Source: Sphingomicrobium sp. XHP0239
GTDB taxonomy: Bacteria > Pseudomonadota > Alphaproteobacteria > Sphingomonadales > Sphingomonadaceae
Length of the DNA stretch: 64,000 nucleotides
NCBI RefSeq assembly: GCF_039555325.1
Contig: NZ_CP154608.1
Location: forward strand, 2,356,001 to 2,420,000
Direction: 5' to 3'
The notes under the pieces are model-generated. The model saw nothing but the letters and a program-made list of their open reading frames with translations, made no database searches and was not told the DNA's origin. Shown in pieces: positions 9,304-18,010 of the stretch. Positions within the stretch are counted from its first letter, which is position 1, and every line of letters starts with the position of its first letter. The position numbers and the translations under genes were made by a program.

Positions 9304-10074
9304 TTACCGCAGCTCGACGGCGCGGTCGTAAGCGGCCTGGACGCAGGCCTTGAAATGGTCGGAGATCGCCCCGTCGCCGTTCAGCGCGTCGAGGCCGGCG
9401 GCGGTGGTGCCGCCCTTGCTGGTGACGTTGTTGCGATGCGTTTCGAGATCGGTGTCGGACTGGTCGAGGGCCATCGCCACGGTGCCCTGCATCGTCCCCA
9501 GCGCGAGCGCGCGCGCCTGGTCACGGTCGAACCCCAGTTCGCGGGCGGCGGCGACATAGGTCCGCGCGATCTCGAAGATGTAGCCGGGGCCCGAGCCCGC
9601 AACGGCGGTGACCCGATCGAGCCCGTCCTCGCTGTCGACCGGAATGACGGCGCCGGTCCGGTCCATCATCTCCATCGCATGGTCGCGCTGTGCGTCGGAT
9701 ACGCCCGGCCCGGCGACGAGACCCGAGACGCCCTTGCCCACCGCGGCGGGAAGGTTGGGCATCACGCGGATGACCGGCGCACCGTCGAGCAGGCCCGAGA
9801 TGCGCTCGATCGAGGCCCCCGCGGCTATCGACAGGGCATAGCCATCATCGGCGATGTGTGCGGTATAGTCGGGCAGGATGTCGCCGAGCATCTGCGGCTT
9901 GATGGCGACGATCAGCACGTCGTAGCGCGTGTCGCCGAGCGCCGAGCGGTCCTTTTCCAGACGAATGCCATCGGGGGCTTCGTCAAGAAAGGGATCGACG
10001 ATGGTAAAGTCTTCGCCACCCTTTTTCCAATGCTGCAGCAGGGCACCGCCCATCTTTCCGCAGCCGATCATCAA
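9304..10074 (-). CDS. proC: Pyrroline-5-carboxylate reductase
   Basis: The 256-residue product carries out the last step of proline synthesis. It has the N-terminal Rossmann motif IGCGKMGGA and the ProC signature near the C-terminus ([17 protein letters not shown]). [10 protein letters not shown] is also typical. The first in-frame start after an upstream stop is TTG at 10074, directly followed by ATG at 10071; either is possible. It is first gene of a proC-proA pair and faces proB across a 148-bp AT-rich promoter region. Confidence 0.95.
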   Translation of the reverse strand: MMIGCGKMGGALLQHWKKGGEDFTIVDPFLDEAPDGIRLEKDRSALGDTRYDVLIVAIKPQMLGDILPDYTAHIADDGYALSIAAGASIERISGLLDGAPVIRVMPNLPAAVGKGVSGLVAGPGVSDAQRDHAMEMMDRTGAVIPVDSEDGLDRVTAVAGSGPGYIFEIARTYVAAARELGFDRDQARALALGTMQGTVAMALDQSDTDLETHRNNVTSKGGTTAAGLDALNGDGAISDHFKACVQAAYDRAVELR

Positions 10075-10222
10075 TATTTGCTTAGAAATACATCACCTGT
10101 TGTCGTATTATTGTGTATGTTATTGTGTAATACTACCACAATGGGTCTCGAAACGAAACCCGAGTTTCAATTGTTCACACCCAGACGTCCCCGCGCTTGC
10201 GCGGTTCAGGAGGTCAATCTAG
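10075..10222 (+). promoter_or_regulatory. Divergent proC/proB control region with a tandem TTATTGTGTA repeat
   Basis: This AT-rich interval separates the divergent proline genes. The 10-mer TTATTGTGTA occurs at 10108-10117 and again at 10120-10129, a 12-bp period, which suggests side-by-side binding of a regulator. The proB start is preceded by a good AGGAGG 9 bases upstream. No promoter hexamers can be assigned with confidence. Confidence 0.4.
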
Positions 10223-11431
10223 ATGAACGCTACACCGTTCCAACGATTGCGAGGCCCGACAGTGCCCAAACAAGACAGTGTCGTCGTCAAACTGGGGTCG
10301 AGCCTGGTGGCGAACACCGACCTTTTGACCCCGCGTTTCGGCTTTCTCCACCGGCTGATGGAGGACGTGCATCGGCTCCGCGAGGCGGGGACCAACGTGA
10401 TCCTCTGTTCCTCCGGTGCCGTCGCCCTGGGGCTCAACATGGTCGGCGAGACGCCGCAGAGCGCCGGCGTGAGCGACAAGCAGGCGGCGGCGGCATGCGG
10501 CATGCCGCGGCTTCTGAACGCCTATCGGCAGATCGGCTACGAATATGGAATCGACATCGCACAGGTTCTGCTGACGCTGGGCGATTTCGAGGACCACCGC
10601 CGCTTCCTCAATACCCGCAACACGGTCTTCCGGTTGATGGAAAGCGGCATCATGCCGATCGTCAACGAGAACGACAGCATCACGACCGAGGAGATCCGCG
10701 TCGGCGACAATGACCGGCTGGCGGCGAAGGTCGCGCAGATGGTCGATGCGCGTGTATTCGTGATCCTGACCGAGGTCGACGGTCTGTACGATCGTCATCC
10801 GGACGAGCCCGGGGCCAAGTTCCTCGACGAGGTCACCGACGTGGCGCCCTACATGGAAGCGACCAAGGGCAAGTCGACGCTGGGCACGGGCGGAATGACG
10901 ACCAAGCTGATGGCGGCCAACATGGCGCAGGAAGCGGGCTGCACCACCTTCATCGCGCAGGGTGAGGCGGACAGCCCGATTTCGACGGTCCTTTCGGGCA
11001 AGCGGCGCTCGACCCGTTTTCCGGCGCACGAGAATCCCATCTCGGGCTGGGAAAGCTGGATCGCCAACCGGTTGCAGATGGCGGGCAGCATCCACGTGTC
11101 GTCGGCGACAGCGGCCGGGATCGAGAACGGCAGCGCCGGCATCCGGCGCGAGGACGTCGAACGGTTTGACGGGGATTTCACGCGCGGCGACGTGCTGCAC
11201 GTCTATGATCCCGAGGGCGTCGAGCGCGCCCGCGGGCTGACCGATTTCACCAGCGAGGAAGTGCGCGTGATGGTCAACAATCCCGACGCCGACCCCGAGC
11301 AGCTGCTCGGCTACAAGGCCAAGGGCGAGATCGTGCGCGCGAAAAATCTGGTGTCGCTCGAAGGGCGGCACCTGTTGTGGGAGGCGCCCGAGGAACTGCC
11401 CGCCAACCGCGGCAAGCACGTTCCGGGCTAG
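10223..11431 (+). CDS. proB: Glutamate 5-kinase with PUA domain
   Basis: The 402-residue product phosphorylates glutamate, the first and feedback-controlled step of proline synthesis. The amino-acid kinase domain shows VVVKLGSSLVA, CSSGAVALG, NENDSI and GTGGMTTKLMAA. The last 80 or so residues form a PUA domain (from about AGIENGSAGIRREDVERFDG on). The ATG at 10223 has a strong AGGAGG 9 bases upstream, so it is preferred over the internal GTG at 10261 even though it adds a 13-residue extension. Confidence 0.96.
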   Translation: MNATPFQRLRGPTVPKQDSVVVKLGSSLVANTDLLTPRFGFLHRLMEDVHRLREAGTNVILCSSGAVALGLNMVGETPQSAGVSDKQAAAACGMPRLLNAYRQIGYEYGIDIAQVLLTLGDFEDHRRFLNTRNTVFRLMESGIMPIVNENDSITTEEIRVGDNDRLAAKVAQMVDARVFVILTEVDGLYDRHPDEPGAKFLDEVTDVAPYMEATKGKSTLGTGGMTTKLMAANMAQEAGCTTFIAQGEADSPISTVLSGKRRSTRFPAHENPISGWESWIANRLQMAGSIHVSSATAAGIENGSAGIRREDVERFDGDFTRGDVLHVYDPEGVERARGLTDFTSEEVRVMVNNPDADPEQLLGYKAKGEIVRAKNLVSLEGRHLLWEAPEELPANRGKHVPG

Positions 11432-11456
11432 GCAGTCGTCGGGGTCCCGCGCGCCC

Positions 11457-11606
11457 CTAGAGCTTGTTCGAAACCTCGTTGAACGTGTTGCCGATGTCGG
11501 TCCCGACCGCGCTCAACGCGACCAGGATGGCAACCGCGATCAACGCGATGATGAGGCCATATTCGATCGCGGTGGCCCCGCGCTCGTCGTTCAAAAAGCG
11601 GATCAT
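11457..11606 (-). CDS. Flp/Fap-type pilin subunit, 49 residues
   Basis: A short minus-strand gene from ATG 11606 to TAG 11457. The sequence MIRFLNDERGATAIEYGLII is a classic Flp pilin start: a short basic leader, the G/ATAIEY processing site for a TadV-type prepilin peptidase, then a hydrophobic helix (about residues 18-37). The upstream sequence has a GGGAAGGGAA purine stretch as ribosome site. No tad/cpa assembly genes are in the window, so it relies on genes elsewhere or is an orphan. It converges with proB, 25 bases apart. Confidence 0.85.
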   Translation of the reverse strand: MIRFLNDERGATAIEYGLIIALIAVAILVALSAVGTDIGNTFNEVSNKL

Positions 11607-11879
11607 GTCTGGTTCCCTTCCCAAAGAACGAGGACGAGAATGGCGGGGAAAGGTTAGCGAAGGGTTATCGCCCCCGCCCGATGCGTGCTTGCTTTCCGGC
11701 GACCACCGCCCTACATGGCGCTCACATCACGGCGCAGCGTGACGTCCCGCTTCCAAAGCGGGAACCGGCGCCAACAGCTTCCACGCTTCTCTTTTCACGC
11801 AGGGTCGCATTCGAACGACACCTGCTGCACGGGCGCGCCATCCGGCCGACCGCGCCGCACCTTATCTGAAAGAAAAATC

Positions 11880-13400
11880 ATGTCCTTTTTCCACGAGCTT
11901 GGCCTCGCCAAGCCCATTCTTCGCGCGCTCGACACCCAGGGCTACGATACGCCCACGCCGATCCAGCGCGAGGCCATTCCGCCCCTCCTGAAGGGCCGCG
12001 ACCTCATGGGGATCGCGCAGACGGGGACCGGCAAGACCGCCGCTTTCTCGCTGCCTTCCATCCACAATCTGACCAAGGACGGCTTCACGCCGCGCCAGCC
12101 CGCAAGCTGCCGGATGCTGGTGCTGTCGCCGACCCGCGAACTGGCGGCGCAGATCGCCTCCAGCATGAAGGGTTATGCCCAAGGGTCGGGCCTCAAGGTC
12201 AACGTCGTGTTCGGTGGCAAGCCGATCGGGGCGCAGGCCAAGGGTCTCGTCGGCGGATGCGACATCCTGGTGGCGACGCCGGGACGGTTGCTCGACCTCA
12301 TCGACCGGCGCGCGTTGACGCTCAAGAATGTCGAGATCTTCGTGCTCGACGAGGCGGACCAGATGATGGACCTGGGGTTCATCAAGCCGCTGCAGCAGAT
12401 CGCGCGGATGTTGCCGCAGGACCGCCAGAGCCTGTTCTTCTCGGCGACGATGCCCAAGGCGATCGCCGATCTCGGCAAGCAGTTCATTTCCGACCCTGTG
12501 CGGGTCGAGGTCACCCCGCAGGCGAGCACCGCCGAGCGGATCGACCAGCGCGTCACCTTCGTCGACCAGCGCGAAAAGCAGGCGCTTCTGACGATGCGTC
12601 TCGGCGCGATGTTCGAAAGCGGCGAGATGGATCGTGCTTTGGTCTTCACGCGCACCAAGCATGGCGCGGACCGTGTCGTGCGTCACCTCATCGGAGCGGG
12701 CATCGATGCCGCCGCGATCCATGGCAACAAGAGCCAGGGACAGCGGACCGCCGCGTTGAACGGTTTTCGTGACGGTGCCGTGCGCATCCTGGTCGCGACC
12801 GACATTGCCGCGCGCGGGATCGACGTTCCGGGCGTGAGCCATGTGTTCAACTTCGAATTGCCGAACGTGCCCGAACAATATGTCCACCGCATCGGCCGCA
12901 CCGCGCGTGCCGGCCGCGAGGGCGTTGCGATCAGTTTCTGTGCGCCGGACGAGAAGGCCTATCTGCGCGACATCGAGCGTCTTACCGGCGTTCGCATCGA
13001 CAAGGCGGATCTGCCCGAGAATTTCAACAACCGCGCGGCGGCGCTGCCCAAGCCGGCGGGCCGCACCGCGGGCAAGGGCAAATGGACCCCGATGGGCGAG
13101 GATGCCTCGAGCGACGGCGTGAACAGCCGTCCGCCCCATCACCGCCGCGGGCCGTCCAAGCCCAAGCACGGCATCAAGCGGCGCGGCAACACCGGTCCGC
13201 ATCGTGGTCGTGACGAGCGCACGGGATCGGACGACGGCGCACCGCGCCGCGACGATCATGGTGCGCGTCCGGCCCGCAAACCGCATCGCAAGGGCGGCGG
13301 CCAGAAGGTCGCCAGCGGACAGGCACCGCGCGGGGGCAAGGGCCCCGGCGACCAGCGTCGCGGTCCGCATCGTTCGGGCGGACGTCCCGGCAACCGTTAA
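11880..13400 (+). CDS. rhlE: DEAD-box ATP-dependent RNA helicase, RhlE-like
   Basis: About 506 residues from ATG 11880. The Q motif (TPTPIQREAIPPLL), Walker A (AQTGTGKTAAF), DEAD box (VLDEADQMMD), SAT (FFSAT) and HRIGRTARAGREG are all present in order. The last 100 or so residues are a basic, Arg/Gly/His-rich tail, probably disordered and RNA-binding. RhlE-type helicases remodel rRNA and mRNA structure. An in-frame extension back to 11685 exists but is low-complexity and lies in the probable leader; the MSFFHELGLAKPIL start fits the family. Confidence 0.94.
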   Translation: MSFFHELGLAKPILRALDTQGYDTPTPIQREAIPPLLKGRDLMGIAQTGTGKTAAFSLPSIHNLTKDGFTPRQPASCRMLVLSPTRELAAQIASSMKGYAQGSGLKVNVVFGGKPIGAQAKGLVGGCDILVATPGRLLDLIDRRALTLKNVEIFVLDEADQMMDLGFIKPLQQIARMLPQDRQSLFFSATMPKAIADLGKQFISDPVRVEVTPQASTAERIDQRVTFVDQREKQALLTMRLGAMFESGEMDRALVFTRTKHGADRVVRHLIGAGIDAAAIHGNKSQGQRTAALNGFRDGAVRILVATDIAARGIDVPGVSHVFNFELPNVPEQYVHRIGRTARAGREGVAISFCAPDEKAYLRDIERLTGVRIDKADLPENFNNRAAALPKPAGRTAGKGKWTPMGEDASSDGVNSRPPHHRRGPSKPKHGIKRRGNTGPHRGRDERTGSDDGAPRRDDHGARPARKPHRKGGGQKVASGQAPRGGKGPGDQRRGPHRSGGRPGNR

Positions 13401-13408
13401 CGACGGGG

Positions 13409-13438
13409 CGAACGTGCCGGGATTGCCCGGTACGTTCG
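13409..13438 (+). terminator. Hairpin after the RhlE gene
   Basis: CGAACGTGCCGGG at 13409-13421 pairs with CCCGGTACGTTCG at 13426-13438 around a 4-base loop, with one G-T mismatch. It starts 9 bases after the helicase stop. There is no T-run, so termination strength is uncertain. Confidence 0.45.
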
Positions 13439-13491
13439 CGTCCGTCCCGACGGCGCTTTGGAAAGCCGCACTTTTGCGGTAGAGTTCCGGC

Positions 13492-15927
13492 ATGGACGGA
13501 GCGGGGCACGAGGAATCGACACGACGAAAGGCCGTCGCGGGCGAACCGCCGGCGGCGGGGCGTGGCGATCATCGCGCCGAGGCTGTCCCCGACACGACCG
13601 AACGCGCATCGTCGGACGATCTGCGCGAATTGCTCGCCACGCTTCCCGCGGGGTTCGATCTCAAGACCTTGTTCGGAATCGCCGACGCGCTGCCCGTCAT
13701 GCTCGCCTATTGCGACGCGAGCCTCCACTATCGGTTCGTCAACCGGCCGCTTGCCGACTGGATGCAGGTCGACCGCTCTCAGATGCTCGGCCGCACGGTC
13801 GAAGAAGTCATGGGCGCCAAGGCGTTCGCGGGGCGCCGCGAGCTTCTGGAACGCGCACTGGCGGGCGAGAAGCAGTGGTTCGCCGCCGATTACGACCATC
13901 CCGCGCTGGGTCCGCTGACGACGCAGGCCGACTATATCCCCAACATGGACGACACGGGCACCGTCGTGGGGCTCACCATCATCGTTCAGGACGTTACCGA
14001 CAAGAGGGTCGCGGGCCGGGCGTTGAGCGAGAGCGAGACGCGCTTTCGCCGCATCGCCGACAGTGCCCCGGTGCCGATGTGGGTGTCGCGGCTCGACGGC
14101 ACGCGCGAGTTCGTGAACCAGGCCTATGCGGCCTTTTTCGATACCGACAAGGACAGCGCCGCCGCGATCGGCTGGGAGGACCGTGTCCATCCCGACGATG
14201 CGCAGGCGATGCACGATGCGTTGGTCGAGGGGCTGAAGAGCGAGGCTCCGTTCGGGTTCGAAGCCCGCGCCGAACGGGCCGACGGCGTCTATCGCTGGAT
14301 GCAGGCGATGGTGCAGCCGCGCCGCGACGCCGACGGACGGATCATCGGCTATATCGGGGCGGCGAGCGACATCACGCTGGCGAAACAGGCCGAACATGAG
14401 CTTCGCGCCGAGGTGCGCGACCAGAGAGGCGAGATCGACGCCAGCGAAGCGCGGTTCCGCGCGGTCTTCGAGAGCCTCGACATGGTCGGGATCATGGACC
14501 TCGAGGGCCGCCATCTGGAGATGAACGCCTCGGCGCTCGACGCACTGGGGCTGAGCAACGAGGAGGTTCGCGGGTTACATAGCTGGGACCTGCCGATGTT
14601 CGCGAACCATCCCGCCAGCGTGGAGGCGTTGAAGGACCTGGTCGCGGCGGGCGCGCGGGGCGAGAGCGCCAGCGTCGAGATCGACGTGACCATCGACGGG
14701 CGCGCGGGCATTCACGTGTGCACCATCACGCCCATTTTCGATCGCAACGGAAAGCCGCGCCTTTTGGTCGGGCAGGCACGCGACACCACCGCCCTCAAGC
14801 AGACGCAGGACCAGCTTCGCCAGGCGCAGAAGATGGAAGCGCTGGGTCAGCTGACCGGCGGGATCGCGCACGACTTCAACAATCTGCTGACCGTCGTGGT
14901 CGGCGGCCTCGACCTGATTTCCAAGCGGGTCGAGGACGAGAAGCTGAAGCGCTATGCCGACAATGCGCTGGCCGCGGCGCAACGCGGCGCGCGGCTGACG
15001 GGGCAGTTGCTGACCTTCAGCCGGGTCCAGAAGCTGCAAGTGCAGTCGGTGCATCTGGGCCGGGTGCTCAATGAGATGGAGCCGCTGTTCGCCAATGCGC
15101 TGGGCGCGCGCTTTGCCGTCAAGTGGGACATCGAGGATCGCGACGTCCACATCCTCGCCGATACCACCCAACTGGAAGTGGCGCTACTCAACCTCGCGAT
15201 CAACGCGCGCGACGCGATGGGCGAAAGGGGGACGCTGACCGTATCGACGCGGCGCGTCGAACTGTCGGGCGATGCCGAGATGATGAGCGGCGACTTCGTC
15301 GAACTGGTGATCAGCGACACCGGCAGCGGGATGAGCGCGGAGGTCCGCGAGCGGGTGTTCGAACCCTTCTTCACCACCAAGGAGGTGGGCAAGGGCACCG
15401 GGCTCGGCCTGTCGATGGTCTATGGCATGGTGCATCAGTCGGGCGGCACCGCACGGATCGACAGTGTCGAGGGAGAGGGCACGAGCGTGCGGCTATTCTT
15501 CCGCGTCGCGGCGCAGGATGCCGACACGGTCGAGCGCCAGACGTCCGACCCCGACTGCGCGCGGTCGATCGCGGGGCGGCGCATCCTCGTCATCGACGAC
15601 GACGAGGACGTGCGCACCTTCGTCGAACAGACGCTGGCGGACATGGGCGCCGAGGTCACCGGCGCGGCCGACGGGACCGCGGGACTGGCGGCCTATGCCG
15701 AAACCCGGCCCGAGGTCATCGTGCTCGACTATGCGATGCCGGGGCTGTCGGGGGCGGAGGTCGCGGCCGCGATCCTCGACGAGACGCCGGGCCAGCCGAT
15801 CCTGTTCATCTCGGGCTATTCGGAGACCGCCGCCATCCGCAAGATCGCGCCCGACGCGCCGTTACTGGCCAAGCCCTTCTCGCCGGGCGACCTCGAAGAC
15901 AAGCTCTGCACGCTCCTGCCGGGATAG
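13492..15927 (+). CDS. Hybrid sensor histidine kinase with three PAS domains and a receiver
   Basis: An 811-residue protein without clear membrane segments, so probably cytoplasmic. Three PAS domains cover about residues 56-165, 180-300 and 320-435 (each ends in a D-V/I-T-type motif). The HisKA phosphoacceptor is His460 in LTGGIAHDFNNLL. The HATPase part has N, G1 and G2 boxes (NLAINARDAM, DTGSGM, GTGLGLSM). A C-terminal receiver starts near residue 695 (RRILVIDDDEDV) with phospho-acceptor Asp746 in VLDYAMPG and Lys in LLAKPF. No separate regulator gene is adjacent. The signal is unknown. Confidence 0.92.
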   Translation: MDGAGHEESTRRKAVAGEPPAAGRGDHRAEAVPDTTERASSDDLRELLATLPAGFDLKTLFGIADALPVMLAYCDASLHYRFVNRPLADWMQVDRSQMLGRTVEEVMGAKAFAGRRELLERALAGEKQWFAADYDHPALGPLTTQADYIPNMDDTGTVVGLTIIVQDVTDKRVAGRALSESETRFRRIADSAPVPMWVSRLDGTREFVNQAYAAFFDTDKDSAAAIGWEDRVHPDDAQAMHDALVEGLKSEAPFGFEARAERADGVYRWMQAMVQPRRDADGRIIGYIGAASDITLAKQAEHELRAEVRDQRGEIDASEARFRAVFESLDMVGIMDLEGRHLEMNASALDALGLSNEEVRGLHSWDLPMFANHPASVEALKDLVAAGARGESASVEIDVTIDGRAGIHVCTITPIFDRNGKPRLLVGQARDTTALKQTQDQLRQAQKMEALGQLTGGIAHDFNNLLTVVVGGLDLISKRVEDEKLKRYADNALAAAQRGARLTGQLLTFSRVQKLQVQSVHLGRVLNEMEPLFANALGARFAVKWDIEDRDVHILADTTQLEVALLNLAINARDAMGERGTLTVSTRRVELSGDAEMMSGDFVELVISDTGSGMSAEVRERVFEPFFTTKEVGKGTGLGLSMVYGMVHQSGGTARIDSVEGEGTSVRLFFRVAAQDADTVERQTSDPDCARSIAGRRILVIDDDEDVRTFVEQTLADMGAEVTGAADGTAGLAAYAETRPEVIVLDYAMPGLSGAEVAAAILDETPGQPILFISGYSETAAIRKIAPDAPLLAKPFSPGDLEDKLCTLLPG

Positions 15928-15953
15928 GGTTGAGGCTGGACGAGTCGAGGCGC

Positions 15954-15987
15954 GAATGTCTTAATGGGGTGGTAAGCGGACGCTCAT
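15954..15987 (+). repeat. GGGGTCG-type intergenic repeat, copy a
   Basis: The core AATGTCTTAATGGGGTGG followed by TAAGCGGACGCT matches the consensus of the family seen five more times to 19330. It lies just past the hybrid kinase gene and marks the left end of the small-gene stretch. Confidence 0.55.
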
Positions 15988-16068
15988 GCAGGACACCCAA
16001 ACACAATCCTTTTCAGGGCGAACCTACTGCGCAGCGAGTATCAAATTGCGAGCTTTTACCTTCGACCG

Positions 16069-16524
16069 TCAAATACCAGAATTCTTTTGCGAGCCTCGCA
16101 ACCTCTCCCAATGTTGCAAATACTCAAGGTTATAAAAAGAGGGCATCTCTTCACGTCGCTTTTTCATTATAGCGGTGAAATTGCTATCAGCTTTTGCGAG
16201 AAGAGTTTTCTTTATAGGAACCAAAGCATGTTTATTGAAATAAATTACAGCTACGTCAATGTCAGTCGAAGCTATAAAAAGCCACTCTCTCTTAGAGTTA
16301 GATGCAATCAAGAGTGAGTCTCCACCGAGAAGACCATAATCCACGTCACGTCTATTATCTAGTGTATCGAAGTCGTTGTCAAATACTTCAAATTGACAAC
16401 TAGACTCCTTTAACGCAGTCAATATCGGAGTTATGAATTCTGGACCTACAAGACTAGTATATTCAAATTCATCCAGCTTTCGTTGCGGAAAAGAACTAAT
16501 CTTGAATTCTTCGTGTAAGGTCAT
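16069..16524 (-). CDS. Hypothetical protein, AT-rich accessory gene
   Basis: About 151 residues from ATG 16524 (MTLHEEFKISSFPQRKLDEF). The frame stays open upstream to 16782, but that part is low-complexity and overlaps an intergenic repeat, so it is rejected as coding. No signal peptide or membrane helix is evident, and the C-terminus is basic (KKRREEMPSFYN). Base composition is AT-rich compared with the rest of the window. I do not recognise the family; an immunity-like or phage-derived origin is possible but unsupported. Confidence 0.55.
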   Translation of the reverse strand: MTLHEEFKISSFPQRKLDEFEYTSLVGPEFITPILTALKESSCQFEVFDNDFDTLDNRRDVDYGLLGGDSLLIASNSKREWLFIASTDIDVAVIYFNKHALVPIKKTLLAKADSNFTAIMKKRREEMPSFYNLEYLQHWERLRGSQKNSGI

Positions 16525-16675
16525 CGTATGACTGCCCTTCGAAACGTACTGGTTTTTTGCCTTCCTTGGCCTGCGTTGGAGGGGTTGGGCGGCTGGGCTA
16601 TTTCGATACCTTGCCGCTTGGTCCTGTCCAACCTGAGCCCTGTACGGAGTATCCCCAGATTCGCTACCTGACGAC

Positions 16676-16705
16676 TGAAATGGGGTGGGAAACGGACATT
16701 GGCTG
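16676..16705 (+). repeat. GGGGTCG-type intergenic repeat, copy b
   Basis: GAAATGGGGTGGGAAACGG then ACATTGGCTGC. The right half matches the family consensus well; the left TGTCCGC arm is degraded. Confidence 0.55.
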
Positions 16706-16744
16706 CTGCGTGTGACCTTTACTCTGGAACTGCCTCGTTTCCGA

Positions 16745-17290
16745 TCACAGACCAAAGCGGATTCGCTCTTTTGTGGTCGCATAAGCGACCACCGTCATAA
16801 GGTCCGAATATCGCTCAACGTAATCGTTAAAGTCGAGAATCGCGTCAGGCGGGTCGAACATAATAAAAGTCCCAGAAACACGCAGGGCCGAGCCGGCCTC
16901 CAAACCAGAATGTTCTTCTAGTGCTGCCGCATATTCCTCAAGCGTACCAAAGCTAGTCCGCTCCGGAAAACCTTCCCATAATCCAGCGTCCCTCAGTTTG
17001 CTTTCATAATGGACCAGCATTTCCGGCCGGGCTGACTCAGATGTGAATTCAAGGTATGCAGAATACATTTCACTGTCTTCGAATGTGACGAGCTCGTAGC
17101 CAGTCGCATCTTTGATGCAGGCGAAATTATCTGATGTCGCGCCTGCGCTAGGCGCGATCACGACTTCGATGCCCTGAAGATAGTCCTGATATTTGACAGT
17201 GTACCCTCTCGGATCGAGGCCACAGTCGTGCAGCGATCGCTCGATCACCTGTTCCTGCGTTGGCACGAGCCCGGGAGGAAGGTCAAACAT
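16745..17290 (-). CDS. Hypothetical protein, 181 residues
   Basis: Starts at ATG 17290 (MFDLPPGLVPTQEQVIERSL). It is acidic, with no signal peptide or membrane segment, and two cysteines (HDCGLD and FACIKD). I recognise no domain. A repeat of the GGGGTCG family lies 24 bases upstream of its start and another lies beyond its 3' end. It could be real but has no functional clue. Confidence 0.55.
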   Translation of the reverse strand: MFDLPPGLVPTQEQVIERSLHDCGLDPRGYTVKYQDYLQGIEVVIAPSAGATSDNFACIKDATGYELVTFEDSEMYSAYLEFTSESARPEMLVHYESKLRDAGLWEGFPERTSFGTLEEYAAALEEHSGLEAGSALRVSGTFIMFDPPDAILDFNDYVERYSDLMTVVAYATTKERIRFGL

Positions 17291-17313
17291 CGTTGTATGA
17301 TAGGACCAAACGT

Positions 17314-17350
17314 AATGTCCGCAATGGGGTCGTTAGCGGCCGGTCGGCAG
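17314..17350 (+). repeat. GGGGTCG-type intergenic repeat, copy c
   Basis: AATGTCCGCAATGGGGTCG then TTAGCGGCCGGTCGGC. This is the best left half in the window and shows the imperfect TCCGC...GCGG arms. Confidence 0.6.
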
Positions 17351-17409
17351 CGGGTGAACGATTGGACCCCTCTCCTTTCGATGAACATCGATCTTTGCTT
17401 GTATCAGGT

Positions 17410-17676
17410 TTATTTTAGAAGCTTGCGGATCAAGGCTACAATAATGGAAACCACGACGGCAAAAATCAAAGCAATGCCGACCTTGCTTGGTGTATTGTCG
17501 TAGAAGTCTTCCGGTCTCTCGAACTTTGAGGCCAACTCTGGCGACTGTGTTGCAACAATCATCAATAGTGCGACGCCGGCGAGGAGCATCAGCATGATTG
17601 GTCCCAACGGCCCTTCTAGATTTCCCTTCGCCACGTCTATGTCTCCCCCAACCGGCGCGCGAAACCAGTCTATCAC
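17410..17676 (-). CDS. Small membrane protein, two predicted helices
   Basis: An 88-residue product from GTG 17676. Two hydrophobic segments are clear, near residues 26-43 (IMLMLLAGVALLMIVAT) and 66-84 (VGIALIFAVVVSIIVALIR), joined by an acidic loop, with a short basic tail RKLLK. The start codon and lack of a clear ribosome site leave the N-terminus uncertain. Family not recognised. A GGGGTCG repeat lies 11 bases upstream. Confidence 0.55.
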   Translation of the reverse strand: MIDWFRAPVGGDIDVAKGNLEGPLGPIMLMLLAGVALLMIVATQSPELASKFERPEDFYDNTPSKVGIALIFAVVVSIIVALIRKLLK

Positions 17677-18010
17677 ATTACGTCAAGATGTCCGCAAAGG
17701 GGTCGCAGTCGGAAGTTCAATTGCTTGGACGCTCGGCCCGCGCTTCGGTCACGCCATGAACCGCATGACCCCGGCGACCGGCATCCAGCTCTGTCTCTCG
17801 AACCTTGTCTATCGGGTCACCGCGTGCCGATTTTTCACCCGAAAGCAAGATTGCAGCTTTTCATAAGGAAGCCTCACGGCGGATCCAGCGGAGTCGGATG
17901 CCCGTCGAGGTACGGCTCCGTCGTACTGCGGTTCGTCGGACCAAGACATCGGCCGGCACGAGCGCTTAAGAAGCGGCGATACCCGTGTCGCTCTGAACGA
18001 AGGAAAGACC
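17677..18010. other. Noncoding interval of 334 bp with repeat copy d
   Basis: No convincing gene on either strand. The left end holds the repeat copy at 17687-17715. The rest is GC-rich and shows only shadow frames. The right end carries AAGGAAA as ribosome site 4 bases before the GTG at 18011. Confidence 0.5.
17687..17715 (+). repeat. GGGGTCG-type intergenic repeat, copy d
   Basis: ATGTCCGCAAAGGGGTCG then CAGTCGGAAG. The left half is intact, the right half degraded. Confidence 0.5.

Noticed and set aside
16525..16782. N-terminal extension of the hypothetical gene 16069-16524
   Set aside because: Covers an intergenic repeat copy and reads as low-complexity; the internal ATG at 16524 is more plausible.
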